Assembly (NCBI GenBank): GCA_964498585.1
Contig: CAZCHH010000001.1
Location: forward strand, 1-64,000
Length of the DNA stretch: 64,000 nucleotides
DNA from: JAAYJM01 sp964498585
GTDB taxonomy: Bacteria > Bacteroidota > Ignavibacteria > Kapaibacteriales > UBA2268
Direction of reading: 5' to 3'
Shown in pieces: positions 37,053-46,611 of the stretch. Within the stretch, counting starts at the first letter, position 1; each line of letters begins with the position of its first letter. Both the position numbers and the translations under genes were made by a program. The notes under the pieces are model-generated. The model was not told the DNA's origin. It worked only from the letters and a program-made list of their open reading frames with translations, and did no database searches.

Positions 37053-37454
37053 TTTATCCCCCCGGATATCAATTTTTTTCAAATTTAAGCAATTTGAATA
37101 TTTAAAGCAAATAATTTATCTATTTTTTTTATATAAATGAAAAAATATTTTGATTTCTCTGCTTATTCTTTTATTATAAATTTTATAGAATAAGCTTCTA
37201 ATCAAACTTTATAATTATATTAATGACTCAAATTATCAAAAAAAATTTTATTTTCTTACTTTGATAATTTCAAAACATTAAAAGAGTTCTAAAAATTGTT
37301 ATTCAGAGGTAAATAGAAACGAAGACGTTTACTTTTGATGAAATGAACTTTTTAGTTAAAGGATGACTGGCAGCCATCTGATGACTTCTGACAACAAATG
37401 AAATTATTATAATTATATGTATTACAAATAGTTACGTTCTAAAAAACCAAAGTG

Positions 37455-37543
37455 GTTCATTAGGAGCGAAGCGAAGAATCCATAAAAATTTCATTTATAC
37501 CACTATTCTCTGTATTCTTCACAACGCTTCAGAACGAGCGACA
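37455..37543. repeat. Palindromic repeat (TCATTCTGA family), degenerate copy
   Basis: The left arm GGTTCATTAGGAGCGAAGCG...AGAATC and the right arm GTATTCTTCACAACGCTTCAG...GCGACA are inverted copies around a ~30-nt spacer. It is followed within 10 bp by a second family member. Confidence 0.6.
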
Positions 37544-37552
37544 ATGAATGGA

Positions 37553-37633
37553 TGTCATAGTAAACTTAATGGAGAATCTCAAAACTAATTGTTATCAAAG
37601 AACTTGAGATTCTTCGCTGCGCTCGGAATGACA
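37553..37633. repeat. ~80-bp palindromic repeat (TCATTCTGA family)
   Basis: TGTCATAGTAAACTTAATGG...AGAATCTCAA pairs with TTGAGATTCTTCGCTGCGC...GGAATGACA. Together with the previous copy it fills much of the 37053-37747 gap. A GCCATCTGATGACTT word at 37372-37386 is related to the palindrome after glnA. No gene is seen in this gap. Confidence 0.65.
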
Positions 37634-37747
37634 GATAAAATTATTTATTTTGAATTTGCTCTATGTAAACAATATCAACCCTTCCTATGTTATTTCTCTC
37701 TATTCAAATGACATTACTATTGAGAAGGAAATACAAAAGATGAATTA

Positions 37748-39331
37748 TTAAAATTTATAAAATACTCCAGCAGCTAAAAATAAATCTCGTTCTTTGTAAT
37801 TATCCCAAATGAAGACATTTGAGTTAAGTAAGTTATTTATTCTAGCATAAATAGTGAAGCTATTGCTTAATTTATAATCAGCATAAGCATTTAAATTAAA
37901 AAAAGATGAAAGTTTATGCTCATTTAATAAATCAGTATATCTTTCACTAAAAGTAATTATGCCAAATTGTGTACCAAATTTTTCATTCCAATTTCGTCTG
38001 TAATTAGCAGCAATTTGATAAGTAGGAGCAAAAGGAATTAAATTACTGGTGTTTTTAAGTTCTTTTCTTTGGAATGCAATATTCAAATTTATTAAATCTT
38101 TTTCTGTCAATGAAATATCAGCGTCACAGGAAATTCCCCAGTTTGTTGCTTTATCGAAATAAAGGTTATAACTTCCTAAACTATCATAAAGGAAATATGG
38201 GTGGTTTTCTGAGCTTGAAATGTTTGCAGATAATGATACAGAATATTTATCTGTAGGATGATAAAGTAGTGATGACTTAAATTCAATTAGGTCTGGAATT
38301 CCAACTTTAGAAGTATCTGTTATATATGGATTTATATTATAATAATCAATTAAACTAAGATTCAAATATTTAGATGAAAGATTGTTCCTTAAAGTAAAAT
38401 ATTTATTAATATTAATATTTACGATACCATCAAGATAAACACGAACATTATTTGAGATGTAATCACTTTTGTTTTGAATTCCAGCTTTTGCAATTATATT
38501 AATAAAATCATTTATATAGCTCAAATATCCATTGAGCTGAATAAAAGAATTATTAAAAGATGTGATATTATCAATTTTAAATTCGATGTTAGCTCCAGCA
38601 GTAAATTCGTCTAAATCTTTAGTTACAAGCAGAAAAGCATCAATAATTGTTTCATTTTGTTTGTTAATGTCTTTTAAAGAAAATAGTTGTAAATTTGCGC
38701 CAGTTTCAAACGAGAAGCCCTCGAATTCACCAATGGAATTAATATCAAAATCTAAAGTTAAAGCATTTCTATCGGCTGGATTCTTTATTGCATATAGTTT
38801 TAAGTTATCATTTTGAATATTAAAAGAAGTAACAGTTTTGCTTCCACCAAAAATAAAATATTTTTTAGGAGCAATAAATTGAGAAGAAATAGAAGCATTG
38901 AGTTTGTTATAATCAGAATTTTCAACGTGTCCGTTACTAGCTTCAAAATTTGCATTAACGAATAACTTGTAATTATTTACTTCAAATTCATAACCTGCTT
39001 CAAGCAGTGGAGTGAAATATCGCCCTACTTCACCTTTTAAAAAACCTCTATAGAATGTTTTTTCATAAATCTTATTTGGAATAGTCTTTAATGGCAAAAG
39101 GAAAGAAGGTTTTTTCTCTAAAGAATTAATTGAATCAAGTTCTTCATTGCTAAGTGAATTGAATTTATCTGGTAATTGTTTCATACCCGCTCTGATATTA
39201 GTTTTGTCTTTTCCTTCAATAAAAATATCAGGCAACTCAAAAGGAGTAGAGTTTGTCCCTTGTTGAGAAAAGGAAATATAATTGCACAAAAATGTAAAAA
39301 TAATTAAAGTTTTAAACAGAATTTTCATCAT
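37748..39331 (-). CDS. TonB-dependent receptor-like outer-membrane barrel without plug
   Basis: Predicted 527-aa outer-membrane protein with a signal peptide at about residues 1-22. A short periplasmic segment containing ELPDIFIEGKDKTNI resembles the start of a plug region, but no full plug domain follows. The remainder alternates short polar and aromatic beta strands. It ends like TonB-dependent receptors: INNLLNSNVFIWDNYKERD...GVFYKF, with terminal Phe. It starts 13 bp after the stop of the upstream T9SS cargo gene, so the two are probably one transcript and may form a surface complex. It could be a porin-like or adhesion-complex barrel; the substrate is unknown. Confidence 0.75.
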   Translation of the reverse strand: MMKILFKTLIIFTFLCNYISFSQQGTNSTPFELPDIFIEGKDKTNIRAGMKQLPDKFNSLSNEELDSINSLEKKPSFLLPLKTIPNKIYEKTFYRGFLKGEVGRYFTPLLEAGYEFEVNNYKLFVNANFEASNGHVENSDYNKLNASISSQFIAPKKYFIFGGSKTVTSFNIQNDNLKLYAIKNPADRNALTLDFDINSIGEFEGFSFETGANLQLFSLKDINKQNETIIDAFLLVTKDLDEFTAGANIEFKIDNITSFNNSFIQLNGYLSYINDFINIIAKAGIQNKSDYISNNVRVYLDGIVNININKYFTLRNNLSSKYLNLSLIDYYNINPYITDTSKVGIPDLIEFKSSLLYHPTDKYSVSLSANISSSENHPYFLYDSLGSYNLYFDKATNWGISCDADISLTEKDLINLNIAFQRKELKNTSNLIPFAPTYQIAANYRRNWNEKFGTQFGIITFSERYTDLLNEHKLSSFFNLNAYADYKLSNSFTIYARINNLLNSNVFIWDNYKERDLFLAAGVFYKF

Positions 39332-39344
39332 ATCACTTAAATCT

Positions 39345-42300
39345 TTATTTTATAATAACTAATGGATTATTAACTGAACCGCTAGGGCTTTGTAACACTA
39401 TTTGATAAAATCCATTATTAAATATATTAGTGTTGATTTGAAAGACGAATTGGTTACTTGTTTTAGTATTCAAAACAGAATTTTCCCATATTTTTTTTCC
39501 TTCAAGTGAATAAATATCAAGTTTGAAAGCCCCTTCTTCCTCAGCATTTAGAATAATTGAAAAACTGCCTGTATTGCTTGCATAAATTGGATTTGGATTC
39601 ACCTGAATGCTGTTTGCAATTTTTAATCTGATGCCACGAAAAGGAAAAACGCAAATATCTTGAGTTTCTATTGTGCTTTCAATACCAGTCCAACACAAAT
39701 CAAACTTATCTGCAGAGAATTCTTCAATGTTTACTGTGGATTTAATCTCAGCCGGCAGCATTACAGTTCCACAAATCATCTCCAATGTTTGTCCATCAGC
39801 ACTAATAACGACATCTTCAACAAGTATTTTTACCTTTACCTTATTTTCGGAATATTCGAAATCCAAATCATTAGGAATAAAAACATTGTTATTGAAGGCG
39901 ATTTCTATTGAGTAATTAGCACTTTCCATATTGGAATTTTTTGCAACAGCTTTTGCCATCAAAGGAATACAAAAGTTGTTATTACCAATGAAAGTAAGTG
40001 TGTCTGGCAGCCAAATGAGGAAAGTCGGTTTAGTTGTGCCTGTTAAAGACATAGCAAATCTGCCAAGACAAGGGTCAGTAACTTCGATAATAACACTGTC
40101 AGAAAAAACATCAATTTCCTTAGGTGAAAATTCTATTTCTAATGTATATGCTTCATCTGGGCTTAAGTCTATATTTGATAGCTTTGAAAGTATTTTGAAA
40201 TTTTCATTGTTCTCGCGTAAATAAATTGTATCAATTGAAAAATGATTGTGTGTAGCATTTCTTAATTTAAATTGCTTTAGGTTGTTTTCTGAAATACATA
40301 CTGAGTCAAACACTAACGAAGTAATATTACTAAAATTAACACTTAAAAACTTAATATATTGATTAACAGAAACAGAGCATCCATTTGAGTCAGTTGCAAT
40401 TAAAGAGTAATTGCCCTCTTGGTTTACAGTAATAGTTTTAGTTGTTTCGCCGGTTGACCATAAATAGCTTTGGAAATCCTTATCAGCAGTAATGTCAATG
40501 CTTGTTCCATTACAAATTATCAATGTATCGCCTTCAGGTAATATATCAGCTTCAGGATTTGGATAAAAAATTATATCTTTCTCAATATACTGAGTGCAAA
40601 GTGATGCATTGGTTATTTCTACGCTATAAATACCAGATTCTGTTACCTGAATATTTGAAGTAGTTGCACCATTTGACCATAGATAAGAGTAGGTTCCATC
40701 ATCAGGAACAATACTTAATTCTGCAACATCTCCGTCGCAATAAGATTCCTTGTCAGTAGCAATAATAGAATTTGGAGTTTCTTTGAAAACCAATGTAATT
40801 GTGTCTTTAGCAGTGCAGCCGACATCAGTTTGGACATCTATTTGATAGAAACCCGAGCGTGTTGCATAATATCTTTGATTGCTGCTATCAGGAATTTCCT
40901 CTCCGTCTCTTGTCCAGTGGTAACTGACAGTTTCGCTTGGATTTGCAATTAAAGTAATTGTATCTCCTTCGCAAATTGGGAATTCACCTTCTGTCGTTAT
41001 TGAAACAGTGGGATTTTCTCTAACTTCAATGAAAATGGAATCGCGTGAAACACAATCGCATTCATTTGTAACTGTGAGATAATACCATTTTGACACCGGG
41101 GGATTGTCTCTGATTGTGTTTTTTCGTTCATATACCGTAGTCCATTCATATTCGTAATTTTCATCATAAGGAGTAGTCATAGTAATCCAATCACCTTTAC
41201 ATATAATTGGCTGCTTATCGGTAGTGATATCTGCAACAGGATAAGGCACTATGGTCAAATCGAAAGTATCAATAGTAGTTTCGCATCCAAATACGAAAGT
41301 AGTAACCTTATATGTTCCGGGTAAAGGATTTTTAAACGTAAGAGTAGTATCTTTAGTAGTTAAAAAGAAACCGCCGGGTGCTTCCCATCTGTATTCAGAA
41401 TTTTCTATTTTATTAAGAGTAAAAGTAACTGGCTGCCCTTCGCAAATACAATTTTTAGAACCGGAGATAGTAACAGGAGCAGCAAAATAATTTGAAACGA
41501 AAGTAGGAAGTCCTAATTGAGAGTATCCTTTGGTTAAAGGTAAGCCAGCAAACTCATAATAGCAGGCAGTTCCTTTTAAATTTGGATATCTGATAACACC
41601 GAGATAATTCTTATTATCTCCGGCAACATAGATTTTTCCATTAGGTCCGATTTGCATTGCATAAAAAGAATTACTATTAAGTGGGTCGTAAGCAATTCTA
41701 ACTTTAGAATTATCTATTTGAGTGTTGTTACCTGCCGAAAGGTCCCATTGATAAATAAATGATTCATCATAAGCAGTAGTAGTAGCACTTCCGTAAAATT
41801 TAGAGCCATCTTGTGAAAATTCAATTCCATACGTTTGCTGTAATGGAGAAAGTGTTAAAGTTACCGGATTTGTTATAGCGCCAGTAGTATTATCAAAATC
41901 GAAGATTTGAAATGACCATTGATTCGGTAAAGCAACTGCAATATGTCTGCTATCAGGAGCAACTTTTATTTGTCCCATATAGGCAAGTAAATTTCCGCCA
42001 TGGTCTAATCCGACTCTGCTATAAATAGGAGTTCTAATTACTCCGTCTTCAGTAACTCTATATGTTCTAAATCTGTTGTTATCATATTCGTGAGTTATTA
42101 TGAAGAAGTCTTTATTATTACAATGCTTAACAGCTGCGATTTTTTCAGTGGAAGGTGCGTATAAAAATATGTTTTTTTGGACTACATCGCCAGAATCCTC
42201 GCACATAGACATATCAACAATTGAATAACTAATACCATTGTTTGGCGGATTGAAAAATGGTGATTCATCAGCAGTAAAGATATAATAAATGCTTTTTGTG

Positions 42301-42635
42301 CTGTCATTAGGTTTGGGAATGATTACAGCAGAGCAGGTTGAAGATGGATGGCCTGCCAAGCCATTTCCATTAGGCATTACTTTATGAAACCGATTCCAAA
42401 CATAAACTCCATCTGTATAAAAAAGTAGATTTCCGTCTTTGTCAGAAATTGTTGCACAACCTTCCCAGGTATCGATTTTGCTATCATTTTTGGGGCAGGG
42501 TGGAGAAATACAGGCAGTTGTTTTGTTGAAACTTATTGCTGCATTCTTTCCAAAATACCAATTATAACCTTCTTTCTGAGCAGATAGCTGAGATGGTAAT
42601 AATAGTATTAAAACTAATAAAGTTAAAATTATCAT
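39345..42635 (-). CDS. Large multi-Ig surface protein, T9SS cargo
   Basis: Predicted 1096-aa exported protein with a signal peptide at about residues 1-19. Residues ~24-390 form a beta-propeller-like region beginning NWYFGKNAAISF, a start common among Bacteroidota gliding/adhesion-type cargo proteins. About five PKD/Ig-like domains follow, each opening with a I/YCxGD/Q phrase (near 398, 479, 562, 643, 720). An ASH/HYDIN-like segment (about 775-865) and a cohesin-like beta domain (about 865-1000) come next. The last ~80 residues, from VNPNPIYAS, are a T9SS type A sorting domain. It starts 67 bp after mfd and is followed 13 bp on by an outer-membrane barrel gene. A role in adhesion or motility is likely but unproven. 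Confidence 0.85.
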   Translation of the reverse strand: MIILTLLVLILLLPSQLSAQKEGYNWYFGKNAAISFNKTTACISPPCPKNDSKIDTWEGCATISDKDGNLLFYTDGVYVWNRFHKVMPNGNGLAGHPSSTCSAVIIPKPNDSTKSIYYIFTADESPFFNPPNNGISYSIVDMSMCEDSGDVVQKNIFLYAPSTEKIAAVKHCNNKDFFIITHEYDNNRFRTYRVTEDGVIRTPIYSRVGLDHGGNLLAYMGQIKVAPDSRHIAVALPNQWSFQIFDFDNTTGAITNPVTLTLSPLQQTYGIEFSQDGSKFYGSATTTAYDESFIYQWDLSAGNNTQIDNSKVRIAYDPLNSNSFYAMQIGPNGKIYVAGDNKNYLGVIRYPNLKGTACYYEFAGLPLTKGYSQLGLPTFVSNYFAAPVTISGSKNCICEGQPVTFTLNKIENSEYRWEAPGGFFLTTKDTTLTFKNPLPGTYKVTTFVFGCETTIDTFDLTIVPYPVADITTDKQPIICKGDWITMTTPYDENYEYEWTTVYERKNTIRDNPPVSKWYYLTVTNECDCVSRDSIFIEVRENPTVSITTEGEFPICEGDTITLIANPSETVSYHWTRDGEEIPDSSNQRYYATRSGFYQIDVQTDVGCTAKDTITLVFKETPNSIIATDKESYCDGDVAELSIVPDDGTYSYLWSNGATTSNIQVTESGIYSVEITNASLCTQYIEKDIIFYPNPEADILPEGDTLIICNGTSIDITADKDFQSYLWSTGETTKTITVNQEGNYSLIATDSNGCSVSVNQYIKFLSVNFSNITSLVFDSVCISENNLKQFKLRNATHNHFSIDTIYLRENNENFKILSKLSNIDLSPDEAYTLEIEFSPKEIDVFSDSVIIEVTDPCLGRFAMSLTGTTKPTFLIWLPDTLTFIGNNNFCIPLMAKAVAKNSNMESANYSIEIAFNNNVFIPNDLDFEYSENKVKVKILVEDVVISADGQTLEMICGTVMLPAEIKSTVNIEEFSADKFDLCWTGIESTIETQDICVFPFRGIRLKIANSIQVNPNPIYASNTGSFSIILNAEEEGAFKLDIYSLEGKKIWENSVLNTKTSNQFVFQINTNIFNNGFYQIVLQSPSGSVNNPLVIIK

Positions 42636-42702
42636 AATTTTATTTCTGTTGCTTAAACAAACTATAAATATAACAAATAATACTCAAAAAAGTAACTAAA
42701 AA

Positions 42703-45700
42703 TTATTCTCCAATTGTTTCTACTGTTCTTTTAATTCTCCATAAAAATTCAACTGCTTCGTCACGATTTTGTATAGTAAAAATAGCAGTAATTTTATTAT
42801 TATTTTCTAATATTTTTAAATTTTCGTAATTTACGAAAAATTCATTTAATTCTGGAAATATAATTTTATAAAAATGTTCATTTTCTGAAAAAGGAAATTC
42901 AATTATTAATCTGTCCTCTTTTAAACTTAATTTCTTTATTCCGGTGTTAATTGCAGAAATCCTTAATTTTACAGAAAAAATAAGCTCTTTTGTTTCTTTT
43001 GGAAGCTTTCCGTAGCAATCAGTAATTTCGTTTACAATTTGCTGTAAATCTGAATTATTTCTAGTTTCATAAAGTTTTTTATAAATTAGAAATCTTTCTG
43101 AATTGTTTGAAATGTAGTAATTAGGAATATAAGCATCTGTATTAATTTCTATTGCTAAATCAGAATTATCGAGGTATTTTGGTTTTTCTTCCGAAAATTC
43201 TTTGAATAAATCCGGAAATTCTTCAATTTTTATTTCTTTAACAGCTTCATCAAGAATTTTTTGGTATAAATCGAAACCGATTTCATTAATAAATCCGCTT
43301 TGCTGTGGGCCCAGCAAATCGCCTGCTCCACGTATTTCCATATCTCGCATTGCAAGATTGAATCCGCTTCCAAGTTCCGTAAATTCTTCTATAGCAAGCA
43401 AACGTTTCAATGTATTTCCGCCGATTGTTTTGATTGGAGGAACAAGTAGATAGCAGTATGCCTGAATATTGCTTCTTCCTACTCTTCCACGCAACTGGTA
43501 AAGTTCGGCTAAACCGAAGTGATGCGCTCTGTTTATAAAAATTGTATTTGCATTTGGAATATCTAAACCGGATTCAATTATTTTAGTAGCAAGAAGGACA
43601 TCAACTTTTTTAGCAAGAAATTTTTCCATAACTTTTTCTAATTCACTCGTTTTCATTTGACCATGAGCAACAGCAATTTTTAAAGTTGGTAGAAGCATTT
43701 GCAAATCCATTGCTATTCTATCAATATCATTTACCCTATCAGAAACAAAAAAAACTTGCCCGCCTCTTTCAATTTCCTGCATTGTTGCTTCAGTAATTGT
43801 TTTATTATTCCATTCGATTATTTCAGTAATAGTAGGAATCCTATTTCGCGGTGGAGTTTCGATTATGCTTAAATCTCTTGCACCAAGAAGTGAAAAATTC
43901 AGTGTTCGTGGTATCGGAGTCGCAGTCAATGTTAAAGTATCTACGTTATTTCTCAACGCTCTTATACTTTCTTTAGCACCGACACCAAAGCGATGCTCCT
44001 CGTCTATTATCAAAAGTCCTAAATCTTTAAAGCCAACATCTTTGCTCAAAATCCTATGTGTTCCAATTAAAATATCAATTCTGCCTTCTTTCATTTTATT
44101 TACAATATCTTTTTGCTCTTTTCTTTGTTTAAAGCGAGAAAGAGATTCAATAAGAATAGGGTATTGTTTCATTCTGTCTGAAAATGTTATATAATGCTGT
44201 TCTGCTAAAATAGTAGTAGGAACAAGCACAGCAACCTGCTTTCCCGCCTGAACTGCCTTAAAGGCAGCACGAATAGCAATTTCTGTTTTTCCGAAACCCA
44301 CATCTCCACATACCAACCTGTCCATAGGTGTAATGGATTCCATATCTTTTTTAACTGCGTCTGTAGTTTCTGCCTGGTCAATTGTGTCTTCATAAATAAA
44401 TGAAGCTTCAAGTTCTTTTTGCCATATATTATCAACAGGAAACGAGAATCCTTTTATTTCCTTTCGTTTCGCATAAAGTTTGATTAAATCGAATGCTAAT
44501 TCTCTTAATCGTTGCTTGGTCTTTGCTTTCTTACGCTTCCACTCGTTAGTACCAAGTCGGGAAAGCTTAGGGACAACACCATCGGCAGCGTTATATTTTT
44601 GTATTAAGTGAAGATAATTTAAATTTACGTAAAGTGTTCCATCATCAGCAAAAATTAGCTTTATACAATCCTGCAGCTTGCCTGCAACCTGAATTGTCTG
44701 AAATCCATTGAACTTGCAAATACCTTTTTCTTCGTGAACAAGATAATCACCAATATTTAGTTGTTTGACTTCTTTTAAAGATATACTTTGCTTTTGCTTA
44801 TATTTTTTTGAACGGATAAGGACCTGTTTACGTGAAAATATTTGATGCTCAGTAAAACAGGCAATTTTATTTTGTTCTAAAATAAAGCCCTCAAAAAAAT
44901 CTTTTTCCAACCAGATTATATTTTTTAGATATTTTTCCGAATATGAATCGATTACATCATTTTTATTGTCTTCGTCTTTCATTTCAGCAAGTTCAATAGC
45001 ATTTTCTATAATTTCGCGAAAACGCTCTAAGTGAATTTTCCCTTCTGCTGAAATTAATATTTTATAATTTTCACTGCTTAGATGTTTTAAGTCCCTTATA
45101 AAATCCTTAACAGTATGCTGATAAAATGGTTGAGGAGAGCTTTGAACTGAAAAGTCAGCTTTTCCGTAGATGTTCAGATACAATTTTTTAAAGTCAGTAA
45201 AATGTGCTGTTTCAGGAGCATCAATATCTGCACTTTCATTATAATCAATAACAATTAAGGTGCTTTTGGGGATATAATCGAAAATATTTCCTTGTTCCAC
45301 TCCTTCTGTGGAATGGAAAATACTTGAAATGAACTCAACATTATCGAAATTTCCAATACTTCTTTGAGAAAGCGGCTCAAATTGCCGAATAGATTCTATA
45401 GTATCGCCCCAAAATTCGATTCTTAATGGATTTTCCCAGCCGATTGGGAAGAGGTCAAGTATTCCTCCACGAACTGCCATATCACCTTGAAAAGATACAT
45501 AATCTTTTTTTTCAAATCCATTTAAAGCTAGTTGATTAATCAAATTGGTAAAATCAACTTCAGAATCCTTTACTAATCTGATAACGGAATCTGAAATACT
45601 CTCAGGTTTTGGTATTGCTTTTTTTAGAACTGCTGGCGTTGTTATTGAAATTGAATACTCATTTTTTTGAATGGAGGATAGTCCGTCAACCAACCAAATA

Positions 45701-46038
45701 TTTGATTCATCAAGATTTTCTGTTTTTAATCTTACGGTGCTTGGTGCTTCAATAAGTAGTGCTATGCTTTCTGTTTCTATTAATACTTCTAAATCATTGA
45801 ACCAACCTGATGCTTTTGTATTATCTTCTGATAAAATTAATATATTCTGCTTTTTCTTATTCCAAATACTTGCAATTAAAAAAGATTTAAGAGACCCACT
45901 CAAATGCTTTATTCTCAAACTATCTCTATTGCTTTCTAATAAATTAATAATCTCTGAAGTGAAACTTAAATTTGAACTTATTTCTTCTAATTGTTTAAGA
46001 TATTTTGGTTTTGCTTTTATACTGGTTTCGATTGGCAT
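42703..46038 (-). CDS. mfd: Transcription-repair coupling factor
   Basis: Predicted 1111-aa Mfd, the ATP-driven translocase that removes stalled RNA polymerase at DNA lesions and recruits UvrA. The N-terminal UvrB-homology region spans about residues 1-330 (RGGILDLFPIG near 189). The RNA-polymerase-interaction (CarD-like) domain is at about 425-490 (IGDYLVHEEKGICKF). The RecG-like motor has Walker A GDVGFGKTEIA (about 579), DEEH (about 680), TATPIPRTL and RGRVGRS. The C-terminal D7 TRCF domain ends the protein. The length is usual for the family. Its 5' flank (46045-46077) contains three TTAACAAT-type direct words on the coding strand. Confidence 0.97.
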   Translation of the reverse strand: MPIETSIKAKPKYLKQLEEISSNLSFTSEIINLLESNRDSLRIKHLSGSLKSFLIASIWNKKKQNILILSEDNTKASGWFNDLEVLIETESIALLIEAPSTVRLKTENLDESNIWLVDGLSSIQKNEYSISITTPAVLKKAIPKPESISDSVIRLVKDSEVDFTNLINQLALNGFEKKDYVSFQGDMAVRGGILDLFPIGWENPLRIEFWGDTIESIRQFEPLSQRSIGNFDNVEFISSIFHSTEGVEQGNIFDYIPKSTLIVIDYNESADIDAPETAHFTDFKKLYLNIYGKADFSVQSSPQPFYQHTVKDFIRDLKHLSSENYKILISAEGKIHLERFREIIENAIELAEMKDEDNKNDVIDSYSEKYLKNIIWLEKDFFEGFILEQNKIACFTEHQIFSRKQVLIRSKKYKQKQSISLKEVKQLNIGDYLVHEEKGICKFNGFQTIQVAGKLQDCIKLIFADDGTLYVNLNYLHLIQKYNAADGVVPKLSRLGTNEWKRKKAKTKQRLRELAFDLIKLYAKRKEIKGFSFPVDNIWQKELEASFIYEDTIDQAETTDAVKKDMESITPMDRLVCGDVGFGKTEIAIRAAFKAVQAGKQVAVLVPTTILAEQHYITFSDRMKQYPILIESLSRFKQRKEQKDIVNKMKEGRIDILIGTHRILSKDVGFKDLGLLIIDEEHRFGVGAKESIRALRNNVDTLTLTATPIPRTLNFSLLGARDLSIIETPPRNRIPTITEIIEWNNKTITEATMQEIERGGQVFFVSDRVNDIDRIAMDLQMLLPTLKIAVAHGQMKTSELEKVMEKFLAKKVDVLLATKIIESGLDIPNANTIFINRAHHFGLAELYQLRGRVGRSNIQAYCYLLVPPIKTIGGNTLKRLLAIEEFTELGSGFNLAMRDMEIRGAGDLLGPQQSGFINEIGFDLYQKILDEAVKEIKIEEFPDLFKEFSEEKPKYLDNSDLAIEINTDAYIPNYYISNNSERFLIYKKLYETRNNSDLQQIVNEITDCYGKLPKETKELIFSVKLRISAINTGIKKLSLKEDRLIIEFPFSENEHFYKIIFPELNEFFVNYENLKILENNNKITAIFTIQNRDEAVEFLWRIKRTVETIGE

Positions 46039-46433
46039 CTTACTAATTGTTAATTATTAATTGTTAATGATTGTTAAATCTTTGATAAATTTTAGAACAT
46101 TAATGAATTTTTAAACTTTTATAAAAGTTTTTAAGAACAAAACAAAATTAAAAAAAAATCGATTATTTTTTGTTAATAAAAATCTCTATAATTTTAATTT
46201 TTAATTATTACATAAATTTCTGAAGTAAAAATTTGAAAAGGTGAATTATTTTATTAAATTAGAAACAGTAATTGAAAATAAAAAAGCAGTGAAGGTATTG
46301 CAGGTTGTAAAAGGAGAGTTCTAAAAATTTGAAATTGCCTGTTATTCCGAACCCCCTTAGAAAAATGAGAATTTTTGTTTAAATAAAGCACTTGCTTTAT
46401 CTTGGGATTACCAATGACATCTTTACATTTGTC

Positions 46434-46515
46434 GGTCATTCTGAGCGGAGCGAAGAATCCAGAGGATAGTGATTTAAAGAATTTTTTCTGGATTCTTCAC
46501 TTCGTTCAGAATGAC
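46434..46515. repeat. ~80-bp palindromic repeat (TCATTCTGA family), near-perfect copy
   Basis: GGTCATTCTGAGCGGAGCG...AGAATCCAGA pairs with TCTGGATTCTTCACTTCG...AGAATGAC around a short loop. This is the best-formed copy in the window. The rest of the mfd-side gap (46039-46433) is AT-rich with no gene that I can support. Confidence 0.75.
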
Positions 46516-46528
46516 TGTGTTAAACGAT

Positions 46529-46580
46529 GTCATCTCCATTTAAATAAAGGTCTTCTTTTATCTGAAGGGTCGAAATGACA
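46529..46580. repeat. Truncated palindromic repeat copy
   Basis: TGTCATCTCC...GGTCGAAATGACA keeps the outer TGTCAT/ATGACA ends of the TCATTCTGA family but lacks most of the arms. It lies 14 bp from the full copy and 32 bp past the stop codon of the flavoprotein gene. Confidence 0.5.
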
Positions 46581-46611
46581 GATTAATTGTATCTATGAAT
46601 GTAAATTTTTC

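Noticed and set aside
37455..37633. CRISPR array
   Set aside because: The repeats are palindromic, of unequal similarity and not regularly spaced by unique ~30-bp spacers; there are no cas genes.
46254..46439. Minus-strand 61-codon frame between mfd and the flavoprotein gene
   Set aside because: It overlaps AT-rich and repeat-flanking sequence, has no ribosome site and no recognisable protein features.
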